In this document: in pieces, positions 33,454 through 41,809 of the stretch | Layout: each line of letters starts with the position of its first letter | How positions within the stretch are numbered: the first letter of the stretch is position 1 | Assembly: GCF_004217445.1 (NCBI RefSeq) | Contig: NZ_SHKX01000017.1 | Location: forward strand, 1-64,000 | Reading direction: 5' to 3' | DNA length: 64,000 nucleotides | Source of the DNA: Fluviicoccus keumensis | GTDB taxonomy: Bacteria > Pseudomonadota > Gammaproteobacteria > Pseudomonadales > Moraxellaceae | The notes under the pieces: model-generated | Told to the model about the DNA's origin: nothing | What the model saw: only the letters and a program-made list of their open reading frames with translations | Databases searched by the model: none | Translations under genes and position numbers: made by a program

Positions 33454-33848
33454 GGCGTCTCCGGCAAGTTGATATGCAGGTTTCGGGCGATATCAGGAGT
33501 GATGTCCTGTGCCGCCGGCCAGGCCATAACCTGACTGGCATTGAGTACGATGAATCCACGATCCTGGTACAGCCGAAGTTCCTGCTTGATACCGGCGATT
33601 ACCGAAGCGGCATCCGTCTGGATGGTTTCCGGTCGCGCTACAGGACTGTGGGCGACCTGGGCGGCTTTCGCGGTAAACAGTTTCTCAGCATCAAAAATGA
33701 CGACCTTCGGGGTGAAGGGATTTGTCACGACTCGGAACTTGTAAAGTCCGTATCCGGCGGCGCCGATCAACAGCAGGCTGCAGGTCACGAACCATAGGTC
33801 AAAACGAGACCGACCGCCGGTCTCGGTGGGGATTAGAGGTGTCGTCAT
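33450..33848 (-). CDS. trbI: type-F conjugative transfer protein TrbI
   Basis: This 132-residue protein has one N-terminal membrane segment (FDLWFVTCSLLLIGAAGYGLY) and a periplasmic part with VIFDAEKLFTAKAAQ and GFIVLNASQVMAW, the family signature; the tail (ITPDIARNLHINL) is also typical. It influences pilus retraction in F. ATG 33848 is four bases after the traC stop. Confidence 0.85.
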   Translation of the reverse strand: MTTPLIPTETGGRSRFDLWFVTCSLLLIGAAGYGLYKFRVVTNPFTPKVVIFDAEKLFTAKAAQVAHSPVARPETIQTDAASVIAGIKQELRLYQDRGFIVLNASQVMAWPAAQDITPDIARNLHINLPETP

Positions 33849-33852
33849 GGAG

Positions 33853-36285
33853 TTAACCGTGTTCTTTGATAAAGGTGCGGATGGCCTGATCCACCGAAAC
33901 ACCCTGATGAAGCGCTTCGAAGATTGTCGTTCGTTCCAGTCCTCGCGTGGAAAACAGGATTTGCAGATAGCGGGGTAAGGTCAGTCGAACAATGCCCCAG
34001 GCATTGCCTTGCATGACCATGATTTCAGAGTACAGGCCGGGGACGGTCTGCACCGACTTCATCTGGCGCAGGGTGTAGGGGTCGAGCGGCAGCAGCTTGC
34101 TGTCCGCCAGCCGCTCGACCTCCGAGGCCTCCTGCGGCAGGATGATTTTGAAGGCCGCGTTGCTGACAATCGCATTCATGCCGGGGCTGCTATCGACATC
34201 CTTTAGAGACTGGGTGACCAGCCAGGCGGAGCCGTTCAGCTTCCGGAAACGTCTGTAGCCGTCCGCCAGAAATCGGGCGGTGATGGGATCTTCGAGGTAT
34301 TCCTTCGCCTCATCGAAGATAGCCAGTTTCCGTTCCAGTCGGGTGTGGTTGTACATCTCGTACTGAATGCGGGATACCAGCAACATCAAGACAACTTTTT
34401 GCAGCACTTCCTGCTGCTTCAGATCGTCCAGTTCGAGGACAACAAAATTCTTCTGAAACCGCAGGTTGTTTCGGCCATCGAACCAGTAACCGAACTGCCC
34501 CTGTCGAGTGAACGGGAAGAGTTGAACGGCAATGTCACGGACCCGGTCTTCCTTCTGTGCGTAGAGGTACTCCTGAACATCGGTAATGGTCATCTCACAG
34601 CCGCGACTGCTCCAGACCGCCTTGATCGCTTCGGTGAGGCGCGCCCGGCGATAGTCATCCAGGCCTTCGCGCGGAGCGGACATTTTCTCCAAGAAAATGG
34701 TCAGCATTTCCACCTCGTCGTCGATATCGACCACATGGGTGAAAGGGTTGAGGCAGATCCGGCTGTTGTGATGAAAGGCGATGAACTCACCGTCGATGGC
34801 CTTGGCCAATTTCTCATAGGATCGCCCCTGATCGACCACCCACACCTTGGCGCCCTGCGCCAATTCGTCAAGGATGAACGACTGGGTCAGGAATGACTTG
34901 CCGCCGCCCGAGCCGCCAAAAATCAGCCCGTTGTAGTTGGTTCGGCTGCTGAAGATGTCGAGCCCGAACAATTCTCCCCGGCGGGTCGTGAACATCTGGC
35001 AGGGTGACTCCGCTGTCCCGGTCCAGTCACTGAAGAGAGGCAGGAACTGCACCGCCTGATTGACGGTCAGTGTGCGCTGCCGGCAAAGATTCATGGTCGA
35101 GGTGGGCGAGGGGAACAAGGGCAGATTGTTCCAGAGCAACGGCCACAGAATCTGGGAGTCGGTCACCATTTCTAGCCCGTAGGAGGCATAGAAGGTCTCC
35201 AACTGGGCCGCCAGGCGATTGAGATGAGAAGGCTCTTCGCCCATTAGTGTCATGGTGAGCGTGGCCTTGGCCAACACCCCGCCGGTCTCCAATTCATTGA
35301 ACAGCAGTTCGTAGCCTTTCTTCTTGAAGGCCAGTCGCGGGGAGAACTTGATAGTGAAACCGGTGGTCTGGTGGTTGATCCAGGCATGCTCTTTTTTAAC
35401 TGTCCCCCGGCCGCTGATCTGGTCGGGGTAGTGCAGTATCAGGGACAACATATAAGGCGACGTTAGCTGGTTGTTCAGCCCGCCAGGTTCGCCGATCAGT
35501 TGGTTCATCAAGGCTAGCGAGGTTGATTTGGGCAGCCGTTTCACGCTGAGCATCTTGTAGTAGGTGTCGTCGACTTTCAGCGTGCGGCTGTCCATCGTAC
35601 TGATCAGCGTACCGGGGGTGAGCATCTGGTTGCGCAGCTCATCATCCCCATCATAACCGTCATCAAAACGGGCAAAAGGATAGAAGATGGAACGGCACTG
35701 CTTCAGGTAGTCGGCTGCCAAGGCTCTGCGGGCATGAATGCCCGCAGAGCGCAGACTTTCCTGAAGTTTGATGGCGTACTCCTCTGCCTGGGCGACATTG
35801 TCTTCAGTCGGTTTGATCGAGGAAGGGATCTTTATGCTGATCAGCAGCCGGTTCAGCCGGCAGGGAACGCCGACGGAGCGGATATGTGGCTCTATTCGTC
35901 CCTTGAAAAGATAGTCTGCACGTTGGCGGGTCAACTCCAGCAGGGCATCACGCTGCCCGGCAGTGAGTTGAGGGTTCCCCATGGTTCGTTTTACTTTAGG
36001 TGTATGGTACCCATCGATCACTTCGTGGATGTGGGGCGTGGAAAGCAGGTTGATCTGGATATAGGTGTCTGGCGGATAGTTCTGGGACAAAGCGGCGCGA
36101 AGCTTGTCAACGACTGACTGGTCAACCCCCGTCATGGGACGCCCGACAAAAAAGGCGCCGATGAAGGACTGCTTTTCCGTGTCATGACACAGGAACAAAT
36201 GGTCATTGATCGTTGCCACAACGGGGAAGGACTCTTCGGCACGATGCCGCTTGAGTATCCGATTGATGCGCTCCGCGCCTAACAT
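33853..36285 (-). CDS. traC: type IV secretion ATPase TraC (VirB4 family)
   Basis: The product is 810 residues. The N-terminal TraC_F_IV domain is followed by a VirB4-type ATPase: Walker A FGGSGGGKSFL near residue 457, KLAIFDEAKEYLED (Walker B) and WLVTQSLKDVDSS downstream. It energises pilus assembly at the inner membrane. The ATG at 36285 has AAGGAAAGG upstream and begins MLGAERINRILKR; the longer open frame runs into the pilin gene. It is separated from traA by 13 bases. Confidence 0.95.
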   Translation of the reverse strand: MLGAERINRILKRHRAEESFPVVATINDHLFLCHDTEKQSFIGAFFVGRPMTGVDQSVVDKLRAALSQNYPPDTYIQINLLSTPHIHEVIDGYHTPKVKRTMGNPQLTAGQRDALLELTRQRADYLFKGRIEPHIRSVGVPCRLNRLLISIKIPSSIKPTEDNVAQAEEYAIKLQESLRSAGIHARRALAADYLKQCRSIFYPFARFDDGYDGDDELRNQMLTPGTLISTMDSRTLKVDDTYYKMLSVKRLPKSTSLALMNQLIGEPGGLNNQLTSPYMLSLILHYPDQISGRGTVKKEHAWINHQTTGFTIKFSPRLAFKKKGYELLFNELETGGVLAKATLTMTLMGEEPSHLNRLAAQLETFYASYGLEMVTDSQILWPLLWNNLPLFPSPTSTMNLCRQRTLTVNQAVQFLPLFSDWTGTAESPCQMFTTRRGELFGLDIFSSRTNYNGLIFGGSGGGKSFLTQSFILDELAQGAKVWVVDQGRSYEKLAKAIDGEFIAFHHNSRICLNPFTHVVDIDDEVEMLTIFLEKMSAPREGLDDYRRARLTEAIKAVWSSRGCEMTITDVQEYLYAQKEDRVRDIAVQLFPFTRQGQFGYWFDGRNNLRFQKNFVVLELDDLKQQEVLQKVVLMLLVSRIQYEMYNHTRLERKLAIFDEAKEYLEDPITARFLADGYRRFRKLNGSAWLVTQSLKDVDSSPGMNAIVSNAAFKIILPQEASEVERLADSKLLPLDPYTLRQMKSVQTVPGLYSEIMVMQGNAWGIVRLTLPRYLQILFSTRGLERTTIFEALHQGVSVDQAIRTFIKEHG

Positions 36286-36298
36286 GCCGTGCCTTTCC

Positions 36299-36700
36299 TT
36301 ACAGGGTCGCGCCGAAGAAAGTGCCGAGCACGGTCGGGCCATAGATGGCGATCAGGCCGACGCCAATGGCGACACCCGCGCCTTTGACATCCTTACTGAC
36401 GAAGGCTTCATAAAGAGTCCACATCAGGGCCAGCAAAGCCGCCAGCAAACCACCGGTGCCTTTCATGAACTGTTGCAGCCAGAGAACGGGGGCGGCGAGC
36501 AAGTTACCGGAGCCGGTGGTCCCGGTCGCGGAAACCGCTCCACCAGTGCCTGAAGTAACTGTCACCGCATGGGCATCGGCCCCGGCAAAGACAACAATCG
36601 CGAGCGCGATGAGGGCCAGTCCGAGGGTGGACAGCTTGCGAAGGTTTTCAGGCTTGCGGAAGACAGGCAGGGTGGGCATGGGAATAGACAGACTGGTCAT
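36299..36700 (-). CDS. traA: propilin, TraA-like
   Basis: The product is 133 residues. A long leader with a basic N-region and hydrophobic core (LGLALIALAIVVFAGADAHA) would be cut after AHA, leaving about 88 residues with two membrane segments (GGLLAALLALMWTLYEAFV and GAGVAIGVGLIAIYGPTVL) joined by a short basic loop (SKDVKGA), the layout of F pilin TraA. The ATG at 36700 has AAAGGA upstream. In F, traA lies before traL; here it sits between traV and traC. Confidence 0.8.
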   Translation of the reverse strand: MTSLSIPMPTLPVFRKPENLRKLSTLGLALIALAIVVFAGADAHAVTVTSGTGGAVSATGTTGSGNLLAAPVLWLQQFMKGTGGLLAALLALMWTLYEAFVSKDVKGAGVAIGVGLIAIYGPTVLGTFFGATL

Positions 36701-36713
36701 GGCAAATTTTCCT

Positions 36714-37271
36714 TTAAGGATTGCTGGGAAGTTGAAAGTCGCGTGAGCCTTCCATCGCGGAAGAACTGGAAGAGGTTTTTGTCGGGTTGGGGGCATCCTC
36801 CTTGAGCGTGGATTGGCCGGATTTAAAGTCGGCGACCATGGGGGTTAAGGGTTTCTGGGCATGGAACTCGACACCGCCGAATGACCATTTGCGAGGTGTG
36901 ATTTCCGTGAAGACATAAGAGGGCCAATTCAGGGTCTGGCGTGCATCGACCCAGGGCGCAATCCAGATTCTCAGAACTTGAGCATGCTCAAGAACGGGCA
37001 TAGGGCCTGACTCGGTCTTCCAGACGGGGCGTGAAAATGAGCTCTCGCCCGCTGCTGTGGTGTTTCCGGTTCCATTAGTTGAGGGGCTGACTTTGAGGTT
37101 GTCGTTGCTGTTTGTGGCCTCATAGACTTCGCGCGGTGTTTTGCAGACAAAACCGCTGGGCATGCCGGGGCAGACAAATTCGGTCTTGCCGATGCCCAGT
37201 GTTGAGCATCCGGGAAGTGTCGCGGCCATGCCGCCGGCCAAAACCAGCAGACGGATAGGGAAGTGGTTCAT
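36714..37271 (-). CDS. traV: type IV secretion lipoprotein TraV
   Basis: This 185-residue protein has lipobox LPGC at residues 19-22 and the TraV motif FVCPGMPSGFVCKTPREVYE with two cysteines, then PVLEHAQVLRIWIAPWVD. TraV forms the outer-membrane core ring with TraK and TraB. The start overlaps the traB stop by four bases. The TTGAGCATGCTCAA palindrome (copy 7) lies in the coding sequence, where it encodes part of LEHAQ. Confidence 0.93.
   Translation of the reverse strand: MNHFPIRLLVLAGGMAATLPGCSTLGIGKTEFVCPGMPSGFVCKTPREVYEATNSNDNLKVSPSTNGTGNTTAAGESSFSRPVWKTESGPMPVLEHAQVLRIWIAPWVDARQTLNWPSYVFTEITPRKWSFGGVEFHAQKPLTPMVADFKSGQSTLKEDAPNPTKTSSSSSAMEGSRDFQLPSNP
36978..36991. promoter_or_regulatory. 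TTGAGCATGCTCAA palindrome, copy 7 (inside traV)
   Basis: This is the only copy outside the replication region, 15 kb away, extended to 16 bp by C and G. It lies in the middle of the transfer operon and could let the same protein repress or mark transfer genes at a distance, as KorB does in IncP plasmids. Confidence 0.55.
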
Positions 37272-38536
37272 GAGGACAGTCCGACTCCTTCAATCAGGAT
37301 GATGCTGACGTGGCGTCCGGCATCAATTTCAATGACCGGAAACATTTGCTTGGCAAGGTCCAGATAAAACTGGGCCACTTCGTTCATCGCGTTGGCAGCG
37401 CCACGGTATCCGCCGGAAGTGGCCAGGTCTTTGAGGTTGGGCTGTTGAAACTGGGTTGTCCCGGAGCCGGAGAGGTTCAGCGAAGAAACCGGGGAGGGCG
37501 CCAGGCCCTCGCCCAGTTGCCCCAAGAAGCTGGCAAGGATGGTCTTCCCGATTAACGCCCCTTGTTTGGTGACGACACGGCCGCGTACGCCAACTTTGCC
37601 GTCTTCGCCGATTACATACCCGGACAGCTTACTGTCCATAACCTTGCCGTCCTTGCTGATACAGGCGATGCGTTCGGTGCGAAGCCGCGCCCGCTCGGTG
37701 CTCAACTCACCAAAGCCCGAGGCGGTGATAAAGCATTCACGGATGTCCTGACGGTACCGATTCGGCAAGATGGCCTCCGCCTTGACCCGGATCGTGGTGG
37801 GGACCGGATTCTTCTGCCCCTGCAATTCCGCCGGGGCGTCCATACCGTTCAGCAGTACACCTTCGATAATGGAGCCGGTGGTCAGATAATTGGCGAACGC
37901 AGGTGCTTCGGATGCTGCAGGGACAGGCTTCAACAACTCGGGGGATAAGGAAGAGGGATTGCCGTTGGCGTTCTCCTCCTTGCGAATGTAGGTCAAAGTG
38001 TTGACCGGTTTCGTCGGCTTAGTGGCTGCATCCGAACCCGAAGGACTGCCAGGGAAGTCGGGGAGCGTGCTGTCGCCCAACTCTGGCAAGGGCGGCAAGG
38101 CAATGCTATTGCTTTCGCTGGTACGGCCATTGGACATTTTCAGCAGCCGGAGTTCCTGCTGCATTGTGTCAAGCTGGGTGGCAAGATCCGAGTTTTGCTG
38201 TTGAAGCAGTCGTGCTGCTTCTTCCTGCGTCTGTTGGGCGGCTACCTTGGCATCGGTCAGTTCTTTCTGCTGTTTGTTGAAGTCGCTGGTCATCGCCTGT
38301 TGAAGTGCGGCGTTTTCTGCCCGCAAATCATCAATCGTCGGCTCTGGCGGTGTGCCGGTGACCAATTGGGTTGTCTGGATTTGACGTTCTTTCTCCTCCT
38401 GGGCGACCTTTTTGTCGGCACTCGGCCCGGCGATCAGCACGAAGCCGACGGCCCCGGCTGCGATCCCTGCGAATAACAATTTGCGGCGGGTTTCAGGCTC
38501 AAAACTGTTCCATTTGTCCTTCAGGGCATTGGCCAT
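37268..38536 (-). CDS. traB: type IV secretion protein TraB (VirB10-like)
   Basis: The product is 422 residues: N-terminal cytoplasmic part, membrane segment LLFAGIAAGAVGFVLIAG, coiled coil rich in Gln and Glu (residues about 65-125), a proline-rich linker, and the beta-rich C-terminal VirB10-like domain with LTTGSIIEGVLLNGMDAPA and MFPVIEIDAGRHVSIIL near the end. It spans from inner to outer membrane in the core complex. The start is two bases after the traK stop. Confidence 0.94.
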   Translation of the reverse strand: MANALKDKWNSFEPETRRKLLFAGIAAGAVGFVLIAGPSADKKVAQEEKERQIQTTQLVTGTPPEPTIDDLRAENAALQQAMTSDFNKQQKELTDAKVAAQQTQEEAARLLQQQNSDLATQLDTMQQELRLLKMSNGRTSESNSIALPPLPELGDSTLPDFPGSPSGSDAATKPTKPVNTLTYIRKEENANGNPSSLSPELLKPVPAASEAPAFANYLTTGSIIEGVLLNGMDAPAELQGQKNPVPTTIRVKAEAILPNRYRQDIRECFITASGFGELSTERARLRTERIACISKDGKVMDSKLSGYVIGEDGKVGVRGRVVTKQGALIGKTILASFLGQLGEGLAPSPVSSLNLSGSGTTQFQQPNLKDLATSGGYRGAANAMNEVAQFYLDLAKQMFPVIEIDAGRHVSIILIEGVGLSS

Positions 38537-38538
38537 CG

Positions 38539-39432
38539 TCAGTGCTCCGCCGTATCGGCCATGATGTAGGCGGTTGTCGAGGCCTTGGGTGTCAGCCGAA
38601 CCGACGGAAAGAAGGCGACAGCCCTGACCCCATCATGGAAAAAACTAGGCTCATTCAGGTCAATGACGGCATCCGAAATGTTCTCGACAGCGTACTGATA
38701 GATATTGCGGTCAGCTCCCGAATAGACCTTGACCGGTGTCAGCATCAGACCTCCCAGCCGTGCGATACCGGTACTCAGGCTGCCTTCGGCGTAGCCGTCC
38801 GGGATGTTGCCCATGACGATGTCGGTCAAAGCGATACGGATACCATCCTGATAGCTGTTGGGCTCCTCCGGTTTATGCTCCCGTGGCGCGGTCGGCGTCT
38901 TGTCAAAAAGCAACGCAATGTTCTGACCGGGAACCGGCTTGGGCACCAGCGTCAGCGATGCAACCGGGCTGTTCGGATTGACGGACTCATCCTCACGTAC
39001 GAAGACGCCAATCGGCTGGTCGGCATGAAAAACCACATAGATGTCCTGACCTACTACCTTGTAGTCGATCCCCTCCGAGCCCAGAAGGCTTGGGGATTTG
39101 AAGGGGGTAGCAATCCGGTTCACCAATGTATTGCTGACAGTCACCACATGGTTGTCGTTGCCGGACACCTTGATGACCTGTTGGCGCAGCGCAGCCCCGT
39201 CCTCCAGTTTCAACGGTGGCTTGTCTACAGGCGGTTGGGTCAATGAGCGCTTGTTCTTTTGGGATTGCGTTACCGGGGTACGGCTGACAGTCGGTGCAAC
39301 TGCGGGGACGACAGCCGCGACCGGCTTACCGGGTGGAGGAATGTCATCGGCATTCTTGAATGGTGTAGCGCCTTCAGCGTGCAAGCCGGAAGACATCAAT
39401 ATTAGGCTCAAGGCCGTGGCATGACGAATCAT
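38539..39432 (-). CDS. traK: type IV secretion secretin-like protein TraK
   Basis: This 297-residue protein with signal peptide (LSLILMSSGLHA) has the TraK core: VIKVSGNDNHVVTVSNTLVN, RIATPFKSPSLLGSEGIDY and PIGVFVREDESVNPNSPVAS. It is an outer-membrane core component that interacts with TraV and TraB. A proline-rich linker follows the signal peptide. It overlaps the end of traE by four bases. Confidence 0.93.
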   Translation of the reverse strand: MIRHATALSLILMSSGLHAEGATPFKNADDIPPPGKPVAAVVPAVAPTVSRTPVTQSQKNKRSLTQPPVDKPPLKLEDGAALRQQVIKVSGNDNHVVTVSNTLVNRIATPFKSPSLLGSEGIDYKVVGQDIYVVFHADQPIGVFVREDESVNPNSPVASLTLVPKPVPGQNIALLFDKTPTAPREHKPEEPNSYQDGIRIALTDIVMGNIPDGYAEGSLSTGIARLGGLMLTPVKVYSGADRNIYQYAVENISDAVIDLNEPSFFHDGVRAVAFFPSVRLTPKASTTAYIMADTAEH

Positions 39433-40034
39433 GGTGTCTCCTCATCCTTTTTGCGTTGCCAGGTCAGGGTATGGGGTGTGTCCTCGTAGCTGGTGAACGC
39501 CGTCACCAGTGGCTTTCCCCCAACCATTTGCATGGTGTACTCATAGGTCACGTCCTTGGAGGCGGAACGGTTGCCAGTGGATTGCGAGAACAAACTGCCG
39601 GAGACAAAGACCCGGTTGGTCGGTGGCTCCCAGACAATGCTTTTCGCTTCGAACCAGGACATGGTGCTATTGAGTGCGACACTGGGGTTGCTGGCGTAGG
39701 TTCGCAGTGACTCGGATACCGTCTTGCTGATCGCCGGATCCATGAAGCGCGTAACAACCGTGACGACGTAATCGGCGTTGTTCTTGTTGATGGTGCCAAT
39801 GGTCCCGGTCAGCCACAGGGCGATGTCCTTGAAATAGTCGGAAGTGGCGCCGTCCCAATCAATCTCATAGCGTGTGTTTACAGTAGGGGGGACGATGATG
39901 ATGCGTTCATGGGTCTGGGCCAACTTGAGTCCCATCACCAGGACCAAGCCGGTCAGACCGACATTGCTGATCATGAGCAGTCGGTTGTTGGCGACCGCGG
40001 ATTGCCAGGTGCTATTGAGCTTGGACCACTTCAC
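39429..40034 (-). CDS. traE: type IV secretion protein TraE (VirB5/VirB8-like position)
   Basis: This 201-residue protein has one N-terminal membrane segment (LLMISNVGLTGLVLVMGLKL) and the TraE periplasmic core with VSGSLFSQSTGNRSASKDVT near the C-terminus. It is an inner-membrane component of the F-type secretion channel. It overlaps traL by four bases. Confidence 0.92.
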   Translation of the reverse strand: MKWSKLNSTWQSAVANNRLLMISNVGLTGLVLVMGLKLAQTHERIIIVPPTVNTRYEIDWDGATSDYFKDIALWLTGTIGTINKNNADYVVTVVTRFMDPAISKTVSESLRTYASNPSVALNSTMSWFEAKSIVWEPPTNRVFVSGSLFSQSTGNRSASKDVTYEYTMQMVGGKPLVTAFTSYEDTPHTLTWQRKKDEETP

Positions 40035-40312
40035 GAGTGGTACTCCAGAATCCCGCCGTTCGGAAATCGGGCATTGAGGGGTATCAGACCGAGACGGTAA
40101 GGCGCATGCAGGTGAAACCCGGCTAATCGCTCTCCCTTGAAACGGCTGTAAAAGCGGGTGAACAGATAGATGGCACCGAGCGAATAAAGCAGTTCATGTG
40201 CAATCAATCCGGCATAAAAGAGAACAACAACAATACCGAACTCATCCAGTTCCCACATCAGGACTTGGGGAAGACTGTCAATGTCTTCAGGGATTTCGAC
40301 GGCTTGCAGCAT
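40031..40312 (-). CDS. traL: conjugal transfer protein TraL
   Basis: This is a 93-residue inner-membrane protein of the TraL family: IPEDIDSLPQVLMWELDEFG at the N-terminus, a hydrophobic hairpin (GIVVVLFYAGLIAHELLYSL), then FTRFYSRFKGERLAGF. In F it follows the pilin gene. Its ATG overlaps the upstream stop by one base. Confidence 0.92.
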   Translation of the reverse strand: MLQAVEIPEDIDSLPQVLMWELDEFGIVVVLFYAGLIAHELLYSLGAIYLFTRFYSRFKGERLAGFHLHAPYRLGLIPLNARFPNGGILEYHS

Positions 40313-40953
40313 CAGGGCATCACCATGACAGTGAGTGTGACCTCCGCACGACGATTGGCGGCACGACCTTCTGAAGTCTTGTTGGAAGCGATCGGCGTGT
40401 TTTCACCTTCTCCGGAGACAGCAATGCGTTCCGCGTTGATGCCGTGTGCTATCAGCCAGTCGGCAATTTCCTGTGCGCGTTTTCGGGAAAGTTTCAGGTT
40501 GTAGCCGGCGGACCCAAGGTTGTCCGTGTGGCCAATGATGCGGATTGGCATAACAGATTGCCGGGCCGCATCCAGGATGGCTTGCAGGGGACTCAGGTCG
40601 CCATTGAGTTGGTACTGGTTAAAGCCGAAGTTCTTTGCCTGAAGCATCGCCTTAAGGGTGGACTTCGGGTTTTCTTCGACAGTGATGTTATCCGGGGTGC
40701 TGGGTTTGAAACGGATCCAGAACACCGTATCGCCAGATGTGAAGCCGGCGTTTCCTTCGCAGCCGGCGCAGAGCATGGTTTCATAGCCAGCTTCGATGGT
40801 GGCGATATCGGATGGTGTGAAGTTCTTCAGGGTGACGAAAGAAGGAGGTTCCAGATTGCGGATTTCGGCCGGGACAGGCTCAGGAAGTGAATGGCAGCCG
40901 GCAAGTACGGAGCTGAAAGTTACTAGGGTGGTGCGAAATGTCACGGTAGGCAT
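40312..40953 (-). CDS. OmpA-like lipoprotein, first gene of transfer block I
   Basis: The product is 213 residues. A short signal with lipobox VLAGC (residues 16-20) and a C-terminal OmpA domain: PIRIIGHTDNLGSAGYNLKL and LSRKRAQEIADWLI, then SEGRAANRRAEVTL. It would anchor the transfer apparatus to peptidoglycan. There is no clear ribosome-binding site before the ATG, which lies only a few bases from a cluster of TGATACA motifs, so translation may be weak or leaderless. It is co-transcribed with traL through block I. Confidence 0.8.
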   Translation of the reverse strand: MPTVTFRTTLVTFSSVLAGCHSLPEPVPAEIRNLEPPSFVTLKNFTPSDIATIEAGYETMLCAGCEGNAGFTSGDTVFWIRFKPSTPDNITVEENPKSTLKAMLQAKNFGFNQYQLNGDLSPLQAILDAARQSVMPIRIIGHTDNLGSAGYNLKLSRKRAQEIADWLIAHGINAERIAVSGEGENTPIASNKTSEGRAANRRAEVTLTVMVMP

Positions 40954-41015
40954 GTATCAAATCATAATATTACAACATGATACATTGTTATTTTTATTGT
41001 ATCAATAAGTAATAA
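40953..41015. promoter_or_regulatory. cluster of TTATTAC-N4-TGATACA motifs before transfer block I
   Basis: One exact minus-strand copy (41015-40998), one with a single mismatch in the opposite direction (40967-40984) and one with two mismatches (40970-40953) lie within 63 bp directly before the OmpA-like gene. Outer ATGTATCA and TGATACAT form an inverted repeat. The AT-rich segment also holds the promoter. The arrangement is that of a multi-site operator. Confidence 0.6.
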
Positions 41016-41156
41016 TTTGGCTGTGTCGATAGAGGTTTTGCATTCGCAATGCTTGTCGTTGACCTCACTCTCCGGACTGCGCCGATATGGAGTAAGGCTA
41101 GGAAAATCGCGTGGCAACCCAGGAGATCAGGAGTCTTTTTCAACAAGAGCTCAGAT

Positions 41157-41527
41157 TCAGTGGTAGGTTTGAAATAGCAAATTTTTCGGTGGTCTAGCGA
41201 AGATAAATATGTATGCCTCCACCTTCAACGAATGAAAGAAGCTTTCCGCACAGGCGTTGTCGTAGCAGTTGCCCTTGGCGCTCATGCTGCCCCGCAGTTG
41301 ATGCCGGGAAATCAGGGATTGGTAAGCGCCGGAGCAATATTGGCTGCCTCGATCACTGTGGACAATCCACCGCGTGGCTGCTTTCGCTTCCACAAGGCCA
41401 TCTGCAAGGCGTCGCAGACTAGGTCCGCCGTCATGCGTTCCGACATCGCCCAGCAGATTACCTTGCGGGAATACAGCATTCGTCTTTGGACATCGACACT
41501 GAGATTGCAGTCAAGCAATTGGCTCAA
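41157..41527 (-). pseudogene. IS3-family transposase (OrfB) remnant
   Basis: Two minus-strand frames join into one DDE integrase-like sequence: YSRKVICWAMSERMTADLVC and DALQMALWKRKQPRG in one frame, then IVHSDRGSQYCSGAYQSLIS and KGNCYDNACAESFFHSLKVE in another. The frameshift lies near 41355. After KVE the sequence departs from the family. It contains two of the catalytic acidic residues but lacks the N-terminus and is non-functional. It marks the border between transfer block I and the cargo. Confidence 0.8.
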
Positions 41528-41582
41528 AAATTTGATTTGACTGCTTATTATTAACCGCCAGAATGACTGATATTTCCTGCCG

Positions 41583-41672
41583 TCAAAAACGGCAAGCAGA
41601 AGTATGTGTCATGAAAGATAGTCCTGAGGCCAGCGCAACGATAGTCGGCACTGAGTAATTAAATTTATCCAT
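41583..41672 (-). CDS. truncated signal-peptide ORF
   Basis: The ATG at 41672 has GGAG eight bases upstream and opens a 29-codon frame MDKFNYSVPTIVALASGLSF...that looks like an export signal but stops soon after (SACRF). The rest of the original gene has probably been lost in the rearrangement that left the IS3 remnant beside it. The stop lies in a small GCCGT/ACGGC hairpin. Confidence 0.3.
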   Translation of the reverse strand: MDKFNYSVPTIVALASGLSFMTHTSACRF

Positions 41673-41809
41673 GTTATTTCTCCAATTTTTCGGCATCGTG
41701 TCTAAAGTCAGTCAAGCAGACCTTCTGCGAAGGAGGCCATGCAGCTGTGCTGGTTGGCTTCACGAGCGAGTTCTCGCTCACGTTACACGCTTTGACCTTT
41801 TGTCCGACA

